Positions 7,285 through 20,198 of a stretch of DNA of 64,000 nt are shown piece after piece; position 1 is the first letter of the stretch, and each line of letters begins with the position of its first letter. This DNA is from Salinisphaera orenii subsp. orenii MK-B5 (GTDB lineage: Bacteria; Pseudomonadota; Gammaproteobacteria; Nevskiales; Salinisphaeraceae). A model generated the notes under the pieces. It saw only the letters and a program-made list of their open reading frames with translations. It was not told where the DNA came from and searched no databases. A program made the position numbers and the translations under genes. The stretch lies in assembly GCF_003788635.1 (NCBI RefSeq), contig NZ_AYKH01000004.1:1-64000 (forward strand). Reading direction: 5' to 3'.

Positions 7285-10200
7285 GCCGCGCCTCCGCGCG
7301 GCGGCCAGGCGCGATGCACGCCGGCGTAGACCACGGGGATGACGATCAGCGTGATCAGCGTGGCCGTGGTCATGCCGCCGATCACCGCCCGCGCCAGCGG
7401 CGCCTGCGATTCCGAGCCCTCGCCCGCGCCGATGGCCAGCGGTACCAGCGCGAACACCGTCGTGGCCGCGGTCATCAGGATCGGGCGCAGGCGCCGCCGC
7501 CCGGCTTCGCGCACCGCGGCCAGCGCGGCGAGTCCGTCGCGCTGCAGGGCGTTGGCCTGATCGACGACGAGAATCGCGTTGTTGACGACGATGCCGATGA
7601 GCATGAGACAGCCCAGCAGCGACTGCGAGTTGAGCGTGGTCCCGGTGGCGGCGAGCGTGGCGACCACACCGATCAGCGCCAGCGGCACCGTGGTCATCAC
7701 GATCAGCGGATCGATCAGGGATTCGTAGAGACAGGCCATCACCATGTACACCAGCAGCAGGGCGAGCGCGACGTTGATGCCCAGCTCGCGGAACGCCTCC
7801 ACCTGTTCCTCGTATTCGCCCACCAGCTGCATGTCGTAGTTGGCCGGCAGCGCGATGTCGTCGAGGGCGGCCTGCACGTCGGCGACCACCGAGCCGAGAT
7901 CACGATCGGCCACGTTGGCATAGACCGAGACCAGGCGCTGCTGGTTCTGGCGCTCGATCACGATCGGGCCGACGGCCTCGACGATCGTCGCGACGTCGCC
8001 CAGTCGCACGCGCGCGCCGTCGCGGCCCGAGCCGCTGACCGGCACCGGCAGATCGAGGATCTGCTCCGGGGCGACCTGCATCGGGTCGTTTAACTGCACC
8101 CGCACGCGCACCTCGTCGCCGTCGTCGAGATAATAGCCGGCGTTGGTGCCGGCGATCGCGGTCTCGACCGTCTCGCCGATCGCTTCGACCGTCACGCCGC
8201 GGTCGGCAGCGGCATCGCGGTCGATGATGATGTCGCGCTGGGGCGCGCCGCCGGTGCGCGAGGCGCGCACGTCGGTGATGCCGCCGATGCCGGCGATCGC
8301 GGTCTGCAGCCGGCCCGACAGCCGTTCGAGCACGTCGAAGTCGTAGCCGCGCACCTCCACCTGCACGCTCTCGTCCTCGCCGCCGAAATCCAGCATGCGG
8401 AAGAAGAACGGCTGACGCACCCGCACGCGCACCTCGGTGTCGGGCAGGGCGCCGATCGCGGCCCGCAGGTCGGCGGCGACGTCGGCGCTGGAACGCTCGC
8501 GCGCGGCCGTCGGCGGCAGTTCGATGCGGATATCGGCCTCGGCGCCGGCGTCGGCGCGATAGCTGCCGCTGCCCACGCTCGTGACCACCGACAGCGCCTC
8601 CGGCACCTGCGCGCGCACGATCGCCTCGGCCTTGCGGGTCTGGGCGTCCATGACGTCCAGGCGGGTGCCCGGCGGCATCTCCAGATCGACGCGGACCTCG
8701 CCCTCGTCCGAGGCGGGCATGAATTCGGTACCGAGCTGGCCGAAGCCGGCGAGCGCGGCGAGGCTGGCGAGACCGGCCGCCAAAAGCACCCGCCGCGGTG
8801 CCGCCAGCGCGGCGTCGAGCGCGCGCCGGTAGCCGTGGTGCAGGCGATCGTAGAGACGGCCGGCGCGGGCGAACAGCGACTGGACGGCGCGCGAGCGCGG
8901 CGGTTGAGCCAGCCCAACCACGCGTGCGGTGAGCATCGGCATGAGTGTCAGCGCGACCGCCAGCGAGCAGGCCAGCGCGAAGGCCACCACCACCGCGAGC
9001 GTCTGGAACAGCTGGCCCGAGAGCTCGCGCGCGAACAGCATGGGGATGAAGATCGCGAGCGTGGTCAGCGTGCTGGCGATGATCGCCCCGGCGACTTCGT
9101 CGGTGCCCGCCACGGCCGAGGCGAGCCGATCCTCGCCGAACTCGCTGCGTCGTCGCTGGATGTTTTCGAGCACCACGATCGCCGAGTCGACCATCATGCC
9201 TACGCCCAGCGCCAGTCCGCCGAGGGTCATCAGATTCAGGGTGTAGCCGGCGCCGTACATGAGCCCGAAGGTGGCGATCAGCGACACGGGGATGGCCAGC
9301 GAAACCGCCAGCGCGGCGCGCAGATGGCCGAGGAAGACCAGCAGCACCACGAACGCCAGCACGCTGCCGTAGATCAGCGCCCGCGAGACGTTGGCGATGG
9401 AGCGATTGATGTAGTCCGCGGTGTTGAAATAAGCGCTGATGCGGACCTGGGGGAACTCGCGGTTGAGTTCGGCGATTTCGTCGGTGAGCCGGCGCGCGAC
9501 CTCGACCGTGTTGGCCCCCGACTGCTTGCGTACGCCCATGCGCACCCCGCGCTCGCCGTTGATGCGGATTAGGCGTTCCTCGCGCTGCTGGGTATCGACC
9601 ACGGTGGCGATGTCGCCGAGCGTGATCGGCGTGTCCTCGCGCATGAGCACCACCGCGCTGCGCAGATCGTCGAGATCGCTGAAGCGCCCCGGCGTGCGCA
9701 GCACCAGTTCCTGGTTGCCGATCTCGATCGAGCCCGCGGGCAGGTTGCGGTTGGCTGCGGCGAGCGTGTCGCGGATGTCGGTCAGCGACAGATCCAGCGC
9801 GCGCACCCGGTCGAAATCCAGATTCACCTGAATCTCGCGCTCCGGTTCGCCCCAGATCTCGACCGCGGCCACGCCCTGGATCTGCTGTAATCGATAGGAC
9901 AGCTGGTTGTCGATCAGCCGGCGCAGCTCGATGGGATCGATGGTGCTGGCCAGGCCGAGGCCCATCACCGGCAGATCGGCGGTGTCGAACTTGCGCAGCC
10001 GCGGCCGGCTGGCGTCGTCGGGCAGGTCGTCGAGTTCGGAGAACAGCCGGTCGCGGACGTCGTTGGCGGCGGCGTCAATGTCCACGCCCCAGCCGAAGCG
10101 CAGGGTGACGTCGGTCGTGCCCTCGACCGAGGTCGACTCCATCTCTTCGAGCCCCGGGGTGGCGGCCACCGCCTGTTCGACCGGCCGCGTGACCAGTTCC

Positions 10201-10382
10201 TCCATGGTCTCGGGGGCGGCGTTCTCGTAGTCCACCGAGACGGTCAGCGTGGGGGTCTCGATGTCGGGCAGCAGGTCCACCGGCAGCCGCATCAGGGCCA
10301 CGCCGCCGAGCAGCAGCGCGATCGCCATGACCATGCAGGTGGTGATCGGCCGGGCGACCGCGAACGCCGGCAGCGATCTCAT
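7281..10382 (-). CDS. RND-family efflux pump (AcrB/MexB-like inner-membrane transporter)
   Basis: Proton-driven inner-membrane pump, 1033 residues with the usual 12-helix plan: one N-terminal helix (about 11-30), a large periplasmic domain, a helix block near 330-530, a second periplasmic domain and a C-terminal block near 850-1020. Hallmarks include [17 protein letters not shown] after helix 1 and [16 protein letters not shown] in helix 4, which carries the proton-relay Asp. It resembles HAE1-type drug pumps more than heavy-metal CzcA pumps, but substrate cannot be told from sequence. It overlaps both neighbours by 4 bases. Confidence 0.93.
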   Translation of the reverse strand: MRSLPAFAVARPITTCMVMAIALLLGGVALMRLPVDLLPDIETPTLTVSVDYENAAPETMEELVTRPVEQAVAATPGLEEMESTSVEGTTDVTLRFGWGVDIDAAANDVRDRLFSELDDLPDDASRPRLRKFDTADLPVMGLGLASTIDPIELRRLIDNQLSYRLQQIQGVAAVEIWGEPEREIQVNLDFDRVRALDLSLTDIRDTLAAANRNLPAGSIEIGNQELVLRTPGRFSDLDDLRSAVVLMREDTPITLGDIATVVDTQQREERLIRINGERGVRMGVRKQSGANTVEVARRLTDEIAELNREFPQVRISAYFNTADYINRSIANVSRALIYGSVLAFVVLLVFLGHLRAALAVSLAIPVSLIATFGLMYGAGYTLNLMTLGGLALGVGMMVDSAIVVLENIQRRRSEFGEDRLASAVAGTDEVAGAIIASTLTTLAIFIPMLFARELSGQLFQTLAVVVAFALACSLAVALTLMPMLTARVVGLAQPPRSRAVQSLFARAGRLYDRLHHGYRRALDAALAAPRRVLLAAGLASLAALAGFGQLGTEFMPASDEGEVRVDLEMPPGTRLDVMDAQTRKAEAIVRAQVPEALSVVTSVGSGSYRADAGAEADIRIELPPTAARERSSADVAADLRAAIGALPDTEVRVRVRQPFFFRMLDFGGEDESVQVEVRGYDFDVLERLSGRLQTAIAGIGGITDVRASRTGGAPQRDIIIDRDAAADRGVTVEAIGETVETAIAGTNAGYYLDDGDEVRVRVQLNDPMQVAPEQILDLPVPVSGSGRDGARVRLGDVATIVEAVGPIVIERQNQQRLVSVYANVADRDLGSVVADVQAALDDIALPANYDMQLVGEYEEQVEAFRELGINVALALLLVYMVMACLYESLIDPLIVMTTVPLALIGVVATLAATGTTLNSQSLLGCLMLIGIVVNNAILVVDQANALQRDGLAALAAVREAGRRRLRPILMTAATTVFALVPLAIGAGEGSESQAPLARAVIGGMTTATLITLIVIPVVYAGVHRAWPPRGGAA

Positions 10383-11563
10383 GGCGTGGCCGGCGGCTCC
10401 GCGTCGCCTGAGTCGCCGGCGTCGAAGTCGACCGCGATGCCGTCCTCGAGCTGCGCCTGGCCCAGGGTCACGACCTGGCCGTCGAGGCTGGCCGGGCTGC
10501 GGATGGCGGCCCGCTCGCGGTTACGGAAGGCGACCTCGACCGCGTGGAAGCGGGCTACGCCGGCTGCCTCGTCGACGAGGAACACGCCGGTCTCGCCGCC
10601 GCGTTCGACCAGAGCGGCCCGTGGCACCACGGGCGCGGCCTCGAGGTGCTCGGCGACCAGACCGATGCGCACGAACATGCCCGGCGCGAGCCGGCCGCCG
10701 TCGTTGTCCACCGACAGCTCCACGCGGGCGCGTCGGGTGTCCGGATCGAACACCGGCGCGATGCGCTCGATCACCGCGCCGTGGGTGGCCTCGGCCGCAC
10801 CGGCCACGCGCAGGCGCGCGCTCCGGCCCACGGCCAGTTGGGTGTAGATCGCCTCCGGGACCTGGATCACGGCGGTCAGCGGCGTGACCGAGACCACGCT
10901 GAGCAACGACGTGTTGGCCGCGACCGTGTCCCCGGGCTCGACGCTGCGCTCGCCCACCACGCGTTCGCCGTCCGCGCCGGGCCAGTCGGCGTGGATCTCG
11001 GTGTAGCCGAGCCGCACCCGCGCGGTCTCGACCCGGGCGCGGGCCTCGGCGATGCCGGCACGCGCGACCGACAGCGCCGAGCGGGCGTTGGCCCCCTGCG
11101 ACTCGGCCTCGTCGAGCTCGGCGTCCGGGGCGATGCCCTTGTCGTTGAGCGAGCGTACCCGCGACAGCGTGCGCCGGGCGTTGGCGGCGTCGCTTTCGGC
11201 CCGATCGAGCTCGGCCCGGGCGACTTCCAGCTGGGCGTCGGCCTCGGCCAGCGCCTGGCGGTATTCGTTGTCGTCGAGGGTGACCAGCAGGTCGCCGCGC
11301 GCGACCGTGTCGCCGATATCCACCGTCACGCGCTCGATCTGGCCGGCGATCTTGGGGGCCACCGTGAGCCGGGCGCTGGCCTCGAGGCTGCCGGAGAACT
11401 CGCGAAGATCGTCGATCGCGGCGCGCTCGACGGGCGTGATCTCGACCGCCACTTCCCGGGTCGCCGCGGCGGCCTCGGTCGGCTCGGGCGCCGACCACCA
11501 GTACAGCGCCGCGGCGACAAGCGCGGCAACGCCGAGGACGACAAGCAGGCGACGCGTCGTCAT
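10379..11563 (-). CDS. periplasmic adaptor (membrane fusion protein) of RND pump
   Basis: Links the RND pump to the TolC-like channel. 394 residues: N-terminal membrane anchor (about 5-22) with no lipobox, then the lipoyl half-motif GQIERVTVDIGDTVARGDLLVTLDD, a coiled-coil hairpin rich in Ala/Glu/Arg (about 105-180), and beta-barrel strands. First gene of the efflux operon; it ends in a 4-base overlap with the pump gene. An 18-base dyad in the 184-base divergent region upstream is a candidate operator; no regulator gene is adjacent. Confidence 0.9.
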   Translation of the reverse strand: MTTRRLLVVLGVAALVAAALYWWSAPEPTEAAAATREVAVEITPVERAAIDDLREFSGSLEASARLTVAPKIAGQIERVTVDIGDTVARGDLLVTLDDNEYRQALAEADAQLEVARAELDRAESDAANARRTLSRVRSLNDKGIAPDAELDEAESQGANARSALSVARAGIAEARARVETARVRLGYTEIHADWPGADGERVVGERSVEPGDTVAANTSLLSVVSVTPLTAVIQVPEAIYTQLAVGRSARLRVAGAAEATHGAVIERIAPVFDPDTRRARVELSVDNDGGRLAPGMFVRIGLVAEHLEAAPVVPRAALVERGGETGVFLVDEAAGVARFHAVEVAFRNRERAAIRSPASLDGQVVTLGQAQLEDGIAVDFDAGDSGDAEPPATP

Positions 11564-11617
11564 CCGGACGGAGGGTTCGGCGGAGCGGAGCGCATCCGTC
11601 TAGTGTAGATCAAAGTA

Positions 11618-11635
11618 GTATCGAATAATCGTTAC
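11618..11635. promoter_or_regulatory. 18-base dyad, candidate operator
   Basis: GTATCGAATAATCGTTAC reads nearly the same on both strands, with 14 of 18 positions symmetric, in the pattern GTAnCGAnTAnTCGnTAC. It lies between the efflux operon (left) and the HNH gene (right), 55 bases before the adaptor start. The binding protein is unknown. Its core on the minus strand, AACGATTATT, also occurs in the candidate Fur box at 1925-1943. Confidence 0.42.
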
Positions 11636-11747
11636 GCACCGGGCGATTGCGCGAGGCGATGGATATCCGGTACAACAGATCATGCGTCAAGGCGCGGTCA
11701 CATGTCCGCGCGAGAATGACGACGCGGCAACCGAAGAGGATGATCCC

Positions 11748-12317
11748 GTGGACGTGATTCCACGCATACTCAAGCTCGATGCCGGTGGTCTGCCCGTGGA
11801 ATGGGTGGATTGGCGGGAAGCGGTGAGTCTCTACTTCACCGACAAGATCGCCTGGGAGGCCGGCAGCGAGAAGATCTGCCTGCGCGGCGGCCGGTCGCGG
11901 GAGACCGGCATCCGCAGCGAGCTGGCGATCGATTCCATCATCGCGGTGCGCGACCGCTCGCATCGCTTCGCCCGCAATCTGGTCCCGGCCCTGACCCGGC
12001 GCGAGCTCTATCACCGCGACGGCGGGCTCTGTCTGTACTGCGGCACCCGCCTCGGCTTCAGCCAGATGCAGATCGAGCACGTCGTGCCGCGCTCGAAGGG
12101 CGGGGTGCACGAGTGGACCAACGTCGTGTCCACCTGCGAGGCCTGCAATCGCTACAAGGATGACCGCACGCCCGAGCAGGCCGGCATGTCGCTGCTGGCG
12201 CTGCCCTACGAGCCCAATCTCGCGGAATGGCTCATCCTCGCCAATCGACGGATCCTGGCCGACCAGCAGGCCTTTCTGGAACGCCTCGCCCCGAGGCGCC
12301 AGCGCCTCACCGTCTGA
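11748..12317 (+). CDS. HNH endonuclease family protein
   Basis: About 189 residues. The C-terminal half holds a zinc-binding HNH module: GGLCLYCGTRLG (CxxC), IEHVVPRSKGGVHEWTNVVSTC with the catalytic His, and CEACNRYKDDRTPEQ (second CxxC). The N-terminal 80 residues (VDWREAVSLYFTDKIAWE) match the stand-alone HNH proteins widely found in free-living proteobacteria, whose role is unknown. The GTG at 11748 is preferred because AGAGGA sits 7 bases upstream; an in-frame ATG at 11682 would add an unusual tail. It is monocistronic, with no phage, intron or restriction genes around it, so mobility is not implied. Confidence 0.82.
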   Translation: MDVIPRILKLDAGGLPVEWVDWREAVSLYFTDKIAWEAGSEKICLRGGRSRETGIRSELAIDSIIAVRDRSHRFARNLVPALTRRELYHRDGGLCLYCGTRLGFSQMQIEHVVPRSKGGVHEWTNVVSTCEACNRYKDDRTPEQAGMSLLALPYEPNLAEWLILANRRILADQQAFLERLAPRRQRLTV

Positions 12318-12350
12318 GCGTCGGCGCTCGCGAAACCGCCGGTCTCGCGG

Positions 12351-13106
12351 TCAGCTGGAGGTGGCCGAGAAGACCTTCTTCAGCAGGGCCGTGCCGCGCT
12401 CGGCGGGGTTCTCGCGAATCGCGCGCTCCTGCTCCCCGATCACGGCGAACAGACCGTCCAGCGCCTGCCGGGTGACATAGTCGTCGAGATTCAGGTCCAT
12501 CCCGGGTACGAACGACAGCATCGGCTTGGCGCGCGAGGTCAGCGCGCGGTAGGCGGAGGCGGCCTGGGACTGGGCCGTGGTCCGGGCCACGATCGGCTCG
12601 AACTTGTCGGCCAGCGCCTCGCCGGCGTGGTCGCGCAGGTATTCGGTCGCTGCGGTGTCCGAGCCGCGGAGCACGGCCAAGGCGTCGGTCACGCTCATGG
12701 CGTTGATCGTCTCGCGCAGAATCGGTCCGGCCTCCGCGGTGGCCTGTTCGGCCGCGCGGTTCATGTGGAGTTGCAGGCCGTCGAGCCGCTCGCCGTAGCC
12801 GGCCTGGCGCAGCATGCCCGCGGCGCTGTCCATCCAGCCGGGCAGCGCGATGCGGCGGGCCTCGTCGCCCCAGAATCCGTCGCTGCGGCCCAGCTGCGTG
12901 ACCGCCGCCGAGGCGCCGTCGGCGAGGGCGGCCTTGAGGCCGGAGACGACCTCGCTCTCCGGCAGCTGGCGAGCCGCGCTCGTGCTGTCGTCGCCGTTGA
13001 CCTGGTCGACGAAGGCCTTGAAGCGATCGCCCAGATCCTGGGCGCCGGCCGCGGCCGTGGCGAACAATGCGCCGGTGGCGAGAAGAGTGACGAGTCGGCG
13101 TCGCAT
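12351..13106 (-). CDS. DUF4197 periplasmic protein
   Basis: 251 residues with a signal peptide (MRRRLVTLLATGALFATAAAGAQ). The mature part matches DUF4197: SEVVSGLKAALADGASAAVTQL, FWGDEARRIALPG, LHMNRAAEQA and the end VTRQALDGLFAVIGEQE. The family function is unknown; it is mostly alpha-helical and periplasmic. A longer open frame reaches 14051 but its upstream part is antisense to mobA and moeA, so the ATG at 13106, directly before the signal peptide, is the start. It is convergent with the HNH gene and divergent from mobA. Confidence 0.85.
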   Translation of the reverse strand: MRRRLVTLLATGALFATAAAGAQDLGDRFKAFVDQVNGDDSTSAARQLPESEVVSGLKAALADGASAAVTQLGRSDGFWGDEARRIALPGWMDSAAGMLRQAGYGERLDGLQLHMNRAAEQATAEAGPILRETINAMSVTDALAVLRGSDTAATEYLRDHAGEALADKFEPIVARTTAQSQAASAYRALTSRAKPMLSFVPGMDLNLDDYVTRQALDGLFAVIGEQERAIRENPAERGTALLKKVFSATSS

Positions 13107-13349
13107 GGCGGCTCTGATCGAAGGCTGTAGCGGCATGGTAGCGCGGGCGCCTGACCGCCGGCTTACGCGCTGCGGATGGCGTTGTGGGATGGTGGCCGTA
13201 TGCGCGCGCCTCTTCGCGAACGCGACCGCGACCGCGTCTGCGTAGGCGGCGATGCGGCGGCGGGCCCGTGTCCGTGCCGTGCCGGCGCCCTCCGTGCCGG
13301 TCGGTCGGCCGCGTTGTCGAGAGGGCTTGTCGGCGTCAGGATGTGGGCT

Positions 13350-13937
13350 ATGAACATCGCCCGCGATCGCATCACGGCCGGCGTGCTCGCCGGCGGCCGG
13401 GGCCGGCGGCTGGGCGGGGTCGATAAAGGCTGGTATCGGCTCGACGGGCAACCGCTGATCACGCGCACGCTGGCGCGGGTGGCGCCCCAGTGCGCCGCGG
13501 CGGTGATCAGCGCCAACCGCAGCCTGGCCCGCTATCGGGCGCTCGGACATCGCGTGGTTCCCGACGACGGCGGTGATTTCGACGGCCCGCTGGCCGGCAT
13601 CGCGGCGCTGCTGCAGGCGGCCGCCACGCCGTACGTGCTGATCGTGCCGGTCGACACGCCGGCGCTGCCGCTGGACCTGGCGGCACGGCTGGGGGCGGCG
13701 CTGCATGCCTCGGCCGACCTGGCCGTGGCGAGCTGCGCGGGGCGGACGCAGCCGCTGCACGCCCTGCTGCGTCGCGAGCTGCTGGCGGATCTCGAAGCCG
13801 CGCGCGCCGACGGCGTACGGGCGGTTCATGCCTGGCATCGGCGGCTGACGTGCGTGTCGGTCGCCTGGCCCGACTGCGACGCCTTCGCCAACGTCAACGC
13901 CGAGGCCGATGCCCGCGTGATCGCCGCGCGGCTGTAG
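13350..13937 (+). CDS. mobA: molybdenum cofactor guanylyltransferase MobA
   Basis: Adds GMP to Mo-molybdopterin to give the guanine dinucleotide cofactor, using MgGTP, in the cytoplasm. 195 residues, the normal size. The nucleotide-binding N-terminus is clear: ITAGVLAGGRGRRLGGVDKG; the metal-binding Asp is in VPVDTPALP; the tail FANVNAEAD matches the family end FxNINTPxD. The ATG at 13350 has CAGG about 9 bases before it; an alternative ATG at 13341 would add three residues. With moeA 37 bases downstream, it supplies cofactor to the formate-dehydrogenase-like enzyme encoded 4 kb away. Confidence 0.93.
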   Translation: MNIARDRITAGVLAGGRGRRLGGVDKGWYRLDGQPLITRTLARVAPQCAAAVISANRSLARYRALGHRVVPDDGGDFDGPLAGIAALLQAAATPYVLIVPVDTPALPLDLAARLGAALHASADLAVASCAGRTQPLHALLRRELLADLEAARADGVRAVHAWHRRLTCVSVAWPDCDAFANVNAEADARVIAARL

Positions 13938-13974
13938 TCTGGCCGTCCGCCCCACCACCCTCCAGGAGTCGATC

Positions 13975-15225
13975 ATGGCCGAGTCCCGAAACGGTCCAAT
14001 GCCGCTGGCCGAGGCACGGGCACGCATCGTGGCCGCCATCTCGCCGATCACCGAGACGCAGACGCTGGCGCTGCCCGAGGCGCTGCACCGCGTGCTCGCC
14101 GAGACCGTGACCGCAGGCGTGGACGTGCCGGGGGCCGATAATGCCTCGATGGATGGCTTCGGCTTCGCCGCCGCGCAAGCGCCGGCCGACGGCGCGCGTC
14201 TGCGGGTGGTCGGCGAGGCCCTGGCGGGTCATCCCTTCCCTGCGCGCGTGGGCGCGGGCGAGTGCGTACGCATCATGACCGGGGCGGTCGTGCCCGCGGG
14301 CGTGGATACGGTGGTGATGCAGGAGAACACGCGCACGGAGGGCGACGATGTCGTGATCGAGCATGTGCCCGCGCGTGGCGACAATATCCGCCCGGCCGGC
14401 GAGGACCTGACCCGCGGTGACGCGGTGCTCGGGCCCGGCCACTATCTGCGGCCGGCCGATATCGCGGTGCTGGCCTCGGTCGGCGCGCATCGGGTGGCGG
14501 TGTATCGCCGGCCGCGGGTGGCGTTTTTCTCCACCGGCGACGAGCTGCGCCCGATCGACGGTCCGCTGGCGCCGGGCGAGATCTACGACAGCAATCGTCA
14601 CGGTCTCGCCGCGGTGCTGGCCGAGCTCGGCATGGAGGGCGTCGATCTGGGCGTGGTCGGCGATTCGCGCGCGGCGCTGGCTGCGGCGTTCGACCGGGCG
14701 ATGACGGTGGATGCGGTGGTCACCAGCGGCGGAGTCTCGGTGGGCGCGGCCGATTTCGTCCTGGATGTACTCGCCGACCGCGGCAGCGTCGACTTCTGGC
14801 GCGTGGCGATCAAGCCGGGCAAGCCGCTCGCCTTCGGCACGCTCGGCGACGCGCGTTTTTTCGGCCTGCCCGGCAACCCGGTGTCGACCGCGGTGACCTT
14901 CGTCCAGCTGGTGCGGCCGGCGCTGGTGCGTCTGGCCGGCGGCACGCCCGCGGCGCCCGTGCGCTTCACGCTGCCCACGCGCACGGATCTGCGCAAGAAA
15001 CCCGGCCGCGAGCACTACCTGCGCGGCTGCATGGCCTTCGACGGCGCGGTCTCCGAGGTGGTGGCCGTCGATCATCAGGGCTCGGGCGTGATGCGTTCGA
15101 TGAGCCGCGCGGACTGCTTCATCGTGCTGCCGGCGGACTGCGGCGACGTCGCGGCCGGCACGCCGGTCACGGTGGAGCCGATGGCGCAGCCGGTCTGGGG
15201 CCAGCCGGCGCCGCCGATCGCCTGA
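13975..15225 (+). CDS. moeA: molybdopterin molybdotransferase MoeA
   Basis: Inserts molybdenum into adenylylated molybdopterin. 416 residues with all four MoeA domains in order: PGADNASMDGF near the N-terminus, a lid region with IMTGAVVPAGVDTVVMQEN, the central MogA-like domain with FFSTGDELRPI and TSGGVSVGAADF, FFGLPGNPVSTAVTF, and a C-terminal beta-barrel. AGGAG lies 7 bases before the ATG. It follows mobA closely and probably shares its transcript. Confidence 0.95.
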   Translation: MAESRNGPMPLAEARARIVAAISPITETQTLALPEALHRVLAETVTAGVDVPGADNASMDGFGFAAAQAPADGARLRVVGEALAGHPFPARVGAGECVRIMTGAVVPAGVDTVVMQENTRTEGDDVVIEHVPARGDNIRPAGEDLTRGDAVLGPGHYLRPADIAVLASVGAHRVAVYRRPRVAFFSTGDELRPIDGPLAPGEIYDSNRHGLAAVLAELGMEGVDLGVVGDSRAALAAAFDRAMTVDAVVTSGGVSVGAADFVLDVLADRGSVDFWRVAIKPGKPLAFGTLGDARFFGLPGNPVSTAVTFVQLVRPALVRLAGGTPAAPVRFTLPTRTDLRKKPGREHYLRGCMAFDGAVSEVVAVDHQGSGVMRSMSRADCFIVLPADCGDVAAGTPVTVEPMAQPVWGQPAPPIA

Positions 15226-15353
15226 GCGGCCGGTCTCGGGTTGCACGGCGGGGTTAGACTTTCGTGCGATACATGCGCGCACCATGCAGTCTGAGTGGTA
15301 GGCTTCGGTCGCGCGCAATCGTTCGCCGCGCCCACTGACCACCGGGGGAAATC

Positions 15354-16715
15354 ATGGCCGGATTCTTCGACAAGTCCAGCATCGTCGCCAAGCCCGGCTT
15401 CAATCGCTGGATGGTGCCGCCCGCGGCACTGTGCATTCACCTGTGCATCGGCCAGGTGTACGCGTTCTCCGTGTTCAAGCTGCCGCTGACGCGTGTCGTC
15501 GGCGTGAGCGAATCGGCGGCGGCGGACTGGTCGCAGCCGACGCTGGCCTGGATCTTTTCGCTGGCGATCGCCGTGCTGGGGCTCGCTGCGGCCTTCGGCG
15601 GGCAGTGGCTCGAGCGCGTCGGGCCGCGCAAGGCAATGGCGCTGGCTGCGAGCTGCTTCGGTGGCGGCTTCATCATTTCGGCCTTCGGCGTCTGGACGCA
15701 TCAGATCTGGCTGATCTATCTGGGCTACGGCGTACTCGGCGGCATCGGTCTGGGCATCGGCTACATCTCGCCGGTGTCCACGCTCATCAAGTGGTTCCCC
15801 GATCGCCCGGGGCTGGCGACCGGCATGGCGATCATGGGCTTCGGCGGCGGCGCGATGATTGGCTCGCCGTTGGCCACCTCGCTCATGGCCTTCTTCGACG
15901 GGCCCGATTCGGTCGGCGTCGGCTCGACGTTCGTGGCCATGGGCGTGATTTACTTCCTGTTCATGATGATCGGCGCGCTGATCGTGCGCATACCCGCCGA
16001 GGGCTGGAAGCCTGCGGGCTTCGATCCGGAGGCCCAGGGCCAGCAGAGCCGCATGATCACGCGCCACCACGTGCACGTGAGCCAGTCCATGCGCACCCCG
16101 CAGTTCTATCTGATCTGGCTGGTGCTGTTTCTCAACGTCACCGCCGGCATTGCCCTGCTGGAGCAGGCCTCGCCCATGGCCCAGGAGATGGTCGGTGTGA
16201 GCGCGGCCGCGGCGGCCGGATTCGTCGGCGTGCTGTCGATCTTCAACATGGCCGGGCGCTTCTTCTGGGCGTCGCTGTCCGATTACATCGGCCGCAAGAT
16301 GACCTACGTCTGCTTCTTCGTGATCGGGATGGCGCTCTATGCGCTGGTGCCCAACGTGGCGGCGGCGGGCAACATCGTGCTGTTCGTGCTCGCCGCCTGC
16401 ATCATTGTGTCCATGTACGGCGGCGGCTTCGCGACCGTGCCCGCCTACCTGCGGGACATCTTCGGCACGATGCACGTGGGGGCCATTCACGGCCGCCTGC
16501 TCACGGCCTGGTCCGCGGCCGGCGTCGTCGGCCCGGTGTTGCTCAATCAGCTGCGTGAGGGGCGCATCGAAGCGGGCGTCGCGCCCGCCGACGCCTACAC
16601 CACGACGCTCTATGTCATGGTCGCACTGCTGGCCGCGGGGCTGGTCTGCAACCTGCTGGTGCGTCCGGTTGCCGAAAAGCATCACTACCAGGGTGATCCG
16701 GATGACGCGGCCTGA
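15354..16715 (+). CDS. MFS transporter of the oxalate/formate antiporter (OFA) family
   Basis: 453 residues with 12 predicted membrane helices. It has the OFA-type start WMVPPAALCIHLCIGQVYAFSVF, the loop 2-3 motif GPRKAMALAASCFGGGF, GYGVLGGIGLGIGYISPVSTLIKWFPDRPGLATGMAI, and the C-half copy SLSDYIGRKM. Family members move oxalate, formate and other small carboxylates. Its position between moco genes and a formate-dehydrogenase-like gene suggests formate or a related acid as substrate, but this is inference. A 40-residue companion gene follows 75 bases downstream. Confidence 0.9.
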   Translation: MAGFFDKSSIVAKPGFNRWMVPPAALCIHLCIGQVYAFSVFKLPLTRVVGVSESAAADWSQPTLAWIFSLAIAVLGLAAAFGGQWLERVGPRKAMALAASCFGGGFIISAFGVWTHQIWLIYLGYGVLGGIGLGIGYISPVSTLIKWFPDRPGLATGMAIMGFGGGAMIGSPLATSLMAFFDGPDSVGVGSTFVAMGVIYFLFMMIGALIVRIPAEGWKPAGFDPEAQGQQSRMITRHHVHVSQSMRTPQFYLIWLVLFLNVTAGIALLEQASPMAQEMVGVSAAAAAGFVGVLSIFNMAGRFFWASLSDYIGRKMTYVCFFVIGMALYALVPNVAAAGNIVLFVLAACIIVSMYGGGFATVPAYLRDIFGTMHVGAIHGRLLTAWSAAGVVGPVLLNQLREGRIEAGVAPADAYTTTLYVMVALLAAGLVCNLLVRPVAEKHHYQGDPDDAA

Positions 16716-16790
16716 CGGGCCGGTGCGGTTGCAGCCGCCCGGGTCGTTGTTTCTACGGATTGAATCGTCTGCATCCTGCAGGAGAGACTG

Positions 16791-16913
16791 ATGAGCGAAC
16801 ATAGCACCACGCCGACATGGCAGGTCGCGGGCCTCTGGGCCATGGTGACCCTGCCCGCGCTCTGGGGATTCATCGAGACGTTGAGCGGCGCGCTGCGCCT
16901 GTTCACCGGCTAG
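16791..16913 (+). CDS. small membrane protein, MFS transporter small-subunit type
   Basis: A 40-residue protein beginning MSEHSTTPTWQVAGLWAMV, with one hydrophobic helix (about residues 10-36) and ending LRLFTG. A good Shine-Dalgarno, GCAGGAGAG, ends 5 bases before the ATG, and codon use fits the neighbours. Tiny proteins of this form are found directly after OFA-type carriers in many proteobacteria and are annotated as a small subunit; the placement here agrees. Its role (stability or activity of the carrier) is not established. Confidence 0.75.
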   Translation: MSEHSTTPTWQVAGLWAMVTLPALWGFIETLSGALRLFTG

Positions 16914-17023
16914 CGGCGCCGAACCCGGCCCCGCCCGGTCGGGCGGCGGCCGAACGATCGCGGCCCGGTCGCGCCGGGCACGCGTGATGCATGGCCCAGA
17001 CCAGTGGCAATCAGGAGACGCAG

Positions 17024-20020
<2,997 letters not shown>

Positions 20021-20023
<3 letters not shown>

Positions 20024-20162
20024 TGTCCTGTCCTGCAAGTCACCTGACACGGCGCGCGGCTCGCACCGCCGTTCTGGCCCGATACGGCCTGGTTTCGCGC
20101 CTTGCCCGTCAGGCCGATGGGACACGCGCGTTGGGGTAAGACACTCGCGATAGAGGACACTG
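20021..20162 (+). repeat. MITE-like short repeat, copy A
   Basis: A 142-base element beginning TAGTGTCCTGTCCTGCAAGT and ending GGACACT, so its ends are inverted copies of each other. It shares long blocks with copy B, for example TTTCGCGCCTTGCCCG and CGTTGGGGTAAGA, when B is read in reverse. The first three bases are the stop codon of the molybdoenzyme gene. No open reading frame is inside, so it would be a non-autonomous element. Confidence 0.7.
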
Positions 20163-20198
20163 GCGCAGGCCGCACTCAGCGAATCGAGGCACGTAGCG

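Noticed and set aside
11748-12317. HNH gene as a homing endonuclease or mobile intron
   Set aside because: It stands alone with a normal start and codon use, with no intron, intein or phage genes around it.
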